Source: Spiroplasma endosymbiont of Atherix ibis
GTDB taxonomy: Bacteria > Bacillota_I > Bacilli_A > Mycoplasmatales > Mycoplasmataceae
DNA: 64,000 nucleotides
Direction: 5' to 3'
Assembly (NCBI RefSeq): GCF_964020005.1
Contig: NZ_OZ026474.1
Span: 372,001 to 436,000, forward strand
Within the stretch, counting starts at the first letter, position 1. Every line of letters starts with the position of its first letter. Positions 59,237-64,000 of the stretch are shown in pieces. Made by a program: the position numbers and the translations under genes. The notes below the pieces were generated by a model. That model did not search any database, was not told the DNA's origin, and saw only the letters and a list, made by a program, of their open reading frames with translations.

Positions 59237-59950
59237 ATGCATAGTTTCTTTTTAAAAAAAATAAATTTTGATGTTTTTGAAATTGAAAATGAAGATTTTC
59301 ATCATATAAAAAATGCAATAAAATTAAAAGTTAATGAGCAAATTATTTGTGTATATGAAAATCAAAAGTATTTATGCACTATTAGTAGTATTTTAGAAAA
59401 TTCTTATTTAGCTAAAATAGTTTCAAAAATTAATTTTTCTGAAAAGAATTATAAAGTTAATTTAATTATAGGCTTAATCAGAGAACAAAAATGAGATTTT
59501 GTTCTTCAAAAAACTACAGAATTAGGAGTTGATACTATAATTCCTGTTGAATTTAAAAGAAATGTAGTGAAAATTGATCCTAAAAAACAAGAAAATAAAA
59601 TTAATAGGTGGTTGTCAATTTGTTCTAGTGCTGCAAAACAATCAAAAAGAAGCAGTATTCCTAAAATAACAAATTTAGTTAAAGATTTATCAGAATTAAA
59701 TAAATATAAAGCAGATTTAAATTTAGTTTGTTGAGAAGAGGAAAAAAATAATTTTGTTAAAACTGAACTTAAAAAAGAATTTAAAACAATAAATATAGTA
59801 ATAGGACCAGAAGGAGGAATAAGTGTTGATGAAATAGATAAATTAAAATCTATGGGCTATATTATGGTTAGTTTAGGTGATAATATAATGAGAGCAGAAA
59901 CAGTTCCATTATTTTTATTAAGTTGTTTAAATTATGAAAAAGAGGTTTAA
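59237..59950 (+). CDS. rsmE: 16S rRNA (uracil-1498-N3) methyltransferase RsmE
   Basis: SPOUT methyltransferase of 237 aa. N-terminal PUA-like domain (1-70), then the knot: GPEGGISVDE from residue 190 and SLGDNIMRAETVPL, the motif I/III equivalents; the usual arginine-threonine in RILRTETA is NIMRAETV here. Trp codons are TGA. ATG 59237 chosen over TTG 59225 because the GGAGAG site lies six bases upstream. Four bases before the nucleotidyltransferase-like gene. Confidence 0.93.
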
Positions 59951-59953
59951 ATT

Positions 59954-61078
59954 ATGAATGAAAATTTTAGTAAAATGATCACATCTGATTTAAAAAAAAT
60001 TAATAATCAAATTCAGACTTATTCTATTGATAAAGATTTTAAAATTTTTATCAATAAAAATATAAATTTTATTAAAAGAAAACTTAAAAATTTAGTTCAA
60101 ATTAAAACTCATGGTTCTTATGCAACAGGACAAGTATATAAATTTGAAAAAGTATTAAATGTTGATTTATTAGCAATTAAATATGTTAAAAATAGTACTT
60201 ATAAATTATATGAAAATCAAATTGAAACAAAAACTCATTTTAAAAACTGTTGAATTTGCAAAACTAATGAAGATATTTATAAAATTCTTGAAGATATTTA
60301 TAAAATTTCAGAGGATGTAAAAATTAGTTGAAATGAGAAAAAAAATATAGATTCTAATTTAATAGATCCAATTCTTTTTAAAGATTCTTTAAAAATTGAA
60401 TTTTATAAAGAAAATCAATTAGGATTTTCTATATTAATTAGAACTACTATTAAACATAGTGAATATCCATTATTAATTTGTAGTAAAAAAATCTATAAAA
60501 GAAGCTTTACTTTAGAATATTTAAAAAAGTTTAGAACTTTAAATAGTTTATTAATTAAAAAATTACAAATTCTATTTTATAAAATAACAAAAAAATTTAA
60601 AAAAATCTTAACAAAAAAAGAATTACTTATTTTAAAATTATCTATAATATCAAATATTCAATATAGTTTAGTAAAAAATATTTATCTACAAAAATGACTT
60701 GATCTTTCATTTTATCATTATTTTTTAAATGAAAAAAATGTTGATAGTGCTTTTGAATCAAAAAACTTATATTATAAAAGACAAAAAAAAATATCAAAAT
60801 TTTATAATTCTTTTAAATTGAAAAATTTAAAATGAGTTTTTATTAAAAGTTATTCAAATACAAAAGAATTTTTAAATAAGTATTTGGAATATTCAAACAA
60901 TTTTATTAATAATAAAAATGAGTATATAAAAGAGAATTTTTATTTTTGATATAATTCTATTGCTTATTTAAAAAATACAATAGGTTCATCAACCATTTCA
61001 ATTAAAAAAGAAAATCAAAAGTTTGATAATTTAGATATTCAAATTTATTCAAAAACTATATATCCAACTGATAAATAA
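59954..61078 (+). CDS. Nucleotidyltransferase-like protein A
   Basis: 374 aa, starting three bases after rsmE. The segment HGSYATGQVYKF (G54, S55) followed by NVDLLAIKY (D71) has the layout of the helix-strand catalytic signature of DNA-polymerase-beta-type nucleotidyltransferases (G-S then D-x-D), but the first Asp of the D-x-D pair is Asn (N69). The rest is helical and Lys/Asn-rich with TGA-Trp codons. A likely third-Asp strand reads FSILI, with no Asp. So it may be a degenerate or non-catalytic NTase. It shares the N-x-D-hydrophobic-AIKY block with the next protein, making them paralogs. Confidence 0.6.
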
Positions 61079-61136
61079 AATGGATTGTTTTTAATATTTT
61101 TACAGTATTTTAATTTTGAAATAGAATAGGATTAAT

Positions 61137-62471
61137 ATGAAATTAAATAAAGATATATGAAAATTTAATATTACAGTAAAAAAATTAACTTCTGAAAATA
61201 AAGAAATTATTGAGAAAATTAATTTTTATTTTAATGAACTGAAAGATTTATTTTTTAAAGAAAAAATTCATTTAAGAAAAGTAGGGGATTTTTCATATAA
61301 TTCTTATAAAGAAACCGAAAAGAATTTTAATCTAGATATTTGTGCTATAAAGTATATTTCAAAATCAACTTTTGATTTTAACAAATTTATGGATTTAATA
61401 TTAGAAGTTTCTAAAAAATACAAAGGAATTCCTGAAATTCGTATAATTAAAAATTATTTAAATTTAATTTTTAATTTTAGAAATAAAAAAATAAATTTTA
61501 GAATTGTTCCTATTACTGTAAGAAAAAATAAAGAAAAATTTATATGTAAAGTTAATAGAAATGACAGAATTTATGAAGATTTAATCTTAAATTTAACATC
61601 TGATTTTAAAAATGCAAATAAATTAAGCTCTGGACTATTAATTTCACTAAAAAGAATTATAAATTATATAATGAAAGGTGAATTTAATTACTCTTATGAT
61701 ATTGATTATCTTTTATTAAGATGATTTTATGAATATATTTCAAAAACATTGGAAAATTTTATTTTCAAAAAATATAATAAAAAAGAATTAGATTTAAATA
61801 TTGAAAAATTTATGAAAGCTGAAAATTTTAGAAAATGAATTAAAAAAAATGTAAGTTTTTTAGATCTTACAAATTTTATTTTTTTAAAGTTAGATTCAAA
61901 AAATACATATTATTTTAGTGAGTTTGATTTTAGATATGAAGAAATATTTGAAGGAATATCTAGATATTCTATAAATTCTAATTCGAACTTTAAATTACCT
62001 ATAAATTATTTATCAGAAATTAAATTATTTGATACAAATTTACTTAATAATAAAATTTATATTCAAAATAATCTTTCAAATGAAAATTGTTTATCATTAG
62101 TATCATGAGAAAAATTTAAAAATGAGAGTTAAAGATATATAGTATCTCCATTAATAAAAACTGGTATTTCTAATTGACCTATGTTTCAAAAATGATTAAC
62201 TGTTAAATCAAATGAATTATATATGAAATTAAACTCAGATTTAAAATCAGAAATTAAATCTACAAAACAAAGAGAAGCAATGAGTGAATTAAATCAAATA
62301 GCAAATGAATGATTAACAAAATATAGCTTAAAATTAAAATATTTACAACCTTATTTTGATAAAAAATATCCTTTTGTATCAAATTATAAAATTGAACAGT
62401 TAGTTTTACTGATTATTCAAACAATTGATAAAATTGATTCAAAACAATGAATAATAAAAAATGATAACTAA
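61137..62471 (+). pseudogene. Nucleotidyltransferase-like protein B, one in-frame TAA
   Basis: Paralog of the preceding gene: G50 then NFNLDICAIKYISKS (N65, D67), aligning with NVLNVDLLAIKY-type residues of protein A. The strand at 119-124 (NFRIVPI) occupies the usual place of a third Asp and has Arg instead. In-frame TAA at 62130-62132 splits the protein near residue 332; after it the frame continues RYIVSPLIKTGISNW and ends at TAA 62469 with about 443 codons in all. Interpretation as degenerate NTase is inference from motif layout only. Confidence 0.55.
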
Positions 62472-63004
62472 TAGTAATCATCATCGTCATTATATTTATT
62501 TTTTATTAAATAATTATTTCTTTTTTTAATATAGTCTTTTTCTGGTTTTCCAATTTCATGATATTTATCACGACTTGCTTTAATTCTTAATTTTTTAAGT
62601 TCTTCATCACAATAAACTCATGTTAATCACACTATATGAAAGTGTCTTAAATATTTAATTTCTCTTTCATTATACATTTCAAAACTTAATGCTTGTGCTT
62701 CTCTTTGAGCATAGTCTATTCATTTTTGAGGATCAATATTTTCATTATATGCTTCTTTTGCCAATGCTTGATAAGATAATGCTTTTTTTACAATTATATC
62801 CTCTAAAGACTGAAGTGTATTTGCAATTTCTGTAACAATTGCTTGATCGGATTCATCATAAGATTTAAATTGATGTTTTGATAAATAAAACATTTTGATG
62901 CTTAGATTACTTGCAGGATTACCTCAAGTACCTAAGTGTTCTCTTTCTGAAATGATTTTAAATTCTGTTTCAATTTCTTTAAAAAACTCTGATTTAATTT
63001 GCAT
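62468..63004 (-). CDS. Unknown 178-aa protein
   Basis: Minus-strand frame from ATG 63004, with GGTGA seven bases upstream, to TAG 62468; read with TGA as Trp. The protein is helical, with REHLGTWGNPASN near the N-terminus and a repetitive acidic end (DDDDYY). No signal peptide or membrane span. Its stop codon overlaps the stop of the convergent gene by three bases. No family recognised. Confidence 0.6.
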
Positions 63005-63085
63005 TACATCACCGCTCTATCCCAACATTAATTATATTATAACATATTTTTTTAAAAAATTAACAGTCTAGAGTTAAAGCAGTTG

Positions 63086-63091
63086 TATAAT
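63086..63091 (+). promoter_or_regulatory. -10 box for truB
   Basis: TATAAT 31 bases before the truB start. It shows truB has its own promoter instead of being in the nusA operon. Confidence 0.55.
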
Positions 63092-63121
63092 AATATATGT
63101 AATAATTTGGAGGTGGCTATG

Positions 63122-64000
63122 ATGGCTAATAAGTCAGGAATTTTTTTAATAAATAAACCACAAAATATAACATCAAATGATTTAATTCAAAAAATTAAAA
63201 AAAAATTAAGTATAAATAAAATAGGTCATGCAGGAACATTAGATCCATTAGCAACAGGTCTAATGGTTATTTTAATAAATCAAGCCACTAAGATTTCTAA
63301 TTTTCTTTTAAGTAGTGATAAAAGTTATATTGTTACAATGAAATTATTTGTTCAAACAGATTCACAAGATATTACTGGAAATATTGTTGAAGAAGAACCT
63401 TTTAAAAAAATTTCAAAATCCTTAGTTAAAAAGATTATAAAAAAATATAATGGTTATATATATGATCAATATCCACCAGTATATTCAGCTGTTAAAGTAG
63501 ATGGAAAAAAGTTATATGAATATGCAATAAAAAATCAAGAAGTTGTTATAAAACCAAGAAAAGTTACAATAAAAGAATGTGAGTTAATAGAGTTCAATCA
63601 AAAACTTGGAACAATTAAATTAAAAGTTAGATCAAGCAAAGGAACTTATATTAGAAGTTTGGTTTCTGATATTGCAAAAGATTTAGAAACTATTGCAACT
63701 GTTTCACAACTTGAAAGAATTAGTTCTGGAGGTTTTTTACTTAAAAATGCAAAAGGAATTGATGAAATTAAATTTTCAGATTTAATTAGTATGTACGATT
63801 CTTTAATGATTAATCAACATCCTATTGTAGAATATCATAGAGTAAAAGATATTAAACAAGGAAAAACTATTACATTGACTGGAATTAATTACCCTATAGT
63901 TTTTATCATAAATGATAAAAAAACTGTTATTGCAATTTATAAACATATTGCACATGATTTATATAAGTGTCAAAGAGGACTGTGAGATGAAACTCCTTTA
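63122..64000 (+). CDS. truB: tRNA pseudouridine-55 synthase TruB (3' end outside window)
   Basis: TruB isomerises U55 in the T loop. GIFLINKPQNITSND opens the protein and the catalytic Asp is D41 in AGTLDPLATG. The segment QYPPVYSAVKVDGKKLYEYA and RSSKGTYIRSLVSDI are strongly conserved. Two ATGs (63119, 63122) follow GGAGGTGG; the second gives the better spacing. The last codons read the end of the protein and leave the window without a stop. Confidence 0.95.

Overview
The window is a very AT-rich chromosomal segment from a mollicute that reads TGA as tryptophan (translation table 4). Almost every conserved gene runs through in-frame TGA codons at Trp positions, and TGG is rare. The gene content suggests the Spiroplasma/Entomoplasmatales branch: a lipoprotein with a VASC lipobox beside a giant FtsX-type ABC permease, a GH18 chitinase-like gene, an N-domain-less ClpB, Lon, HrcA/CIRCE control and many family-restricted AT-rich proteins. 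The genus call is an inference.

Layout. 1-6.6 kb: end of a broken ATPase-permease fusion, trmFO (frameshifted), an unknown 532-aa protein, tRNA-Arg(UCU), a broken GNAT gene, a broken membrane protein and a 46-aa Cys-rich protein. 6.6-8.9 kb: the rpsP, KH-like, rimM, trmD, rplS operon. 9.1-17.2 kb: a DUF3196-like protein, a Cys-rich protein, obgE, nadE, several unknowns including an Asn/Gln/Tyr-rich membrane protein, hemW (nonsense mutated), pncA and a frameshifted unknown. 17.2-24.2 kb: the heat-shock block clpB, hrcA, grpE, dnaK, dnaJ with three CIRCE operators. 24.2-36.4 kb: mnmA, a Cas4-like/DEDDh nuclease, fmt, efp, an Asp23-family protein, a large coiled-coil protein and an eroded Lys/Glu-rich neighbour, then tig. 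36.4-42.9 kb: lon (fourth CIRCE), an ABC exporter, rarA and a tail-anchored protein. 43-51.2 kb: a lipoprotein (minus strand), the relic of a second lipoprotein, and a divergent, heavily interrupted giant permease. 51.3-54.1 kb: small genes including DUF192-like and DJ-1/PfpI proteins and a broken GH18 gene. 54.1-64 kb: nusA, ylxR, ylxQ, infB, rbfA, then a 4.7-kb insert (S-component-like membrane protein, rsmE, two paralogous nucleotidyltransferase-like proteins, an unknown), then truB running off the window.

Functional themes are translation and tRNA modification (trmFO, trmD, mnmA, truB, rimM, rsmE, fmt, efp, infB, nusA), protein quality control under HrcA (clpB, hrcA-grpE-dnaK, lon), and surface or export functions (lipoprotein and ABC systems). 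A striking property is the number of genes broken by one or a few point lesions: twelve in-frame TAA, two TAG and about nine frameshifts, several at homopolymer runs. Essential genes are intact and lesions cluster in dispensable ones, which favours real recent decay, although assembly error cannot be excluded. The most unusual leads are the tandem nucleotidyltransferase-like pair (59,954-62,471), the 16-A tract placed as promoter spacer of the giant permease (45,872-45,887), the multi-arm hairpin leader of nusA, and the multiple CIRCE half-sites at clpB and lon.
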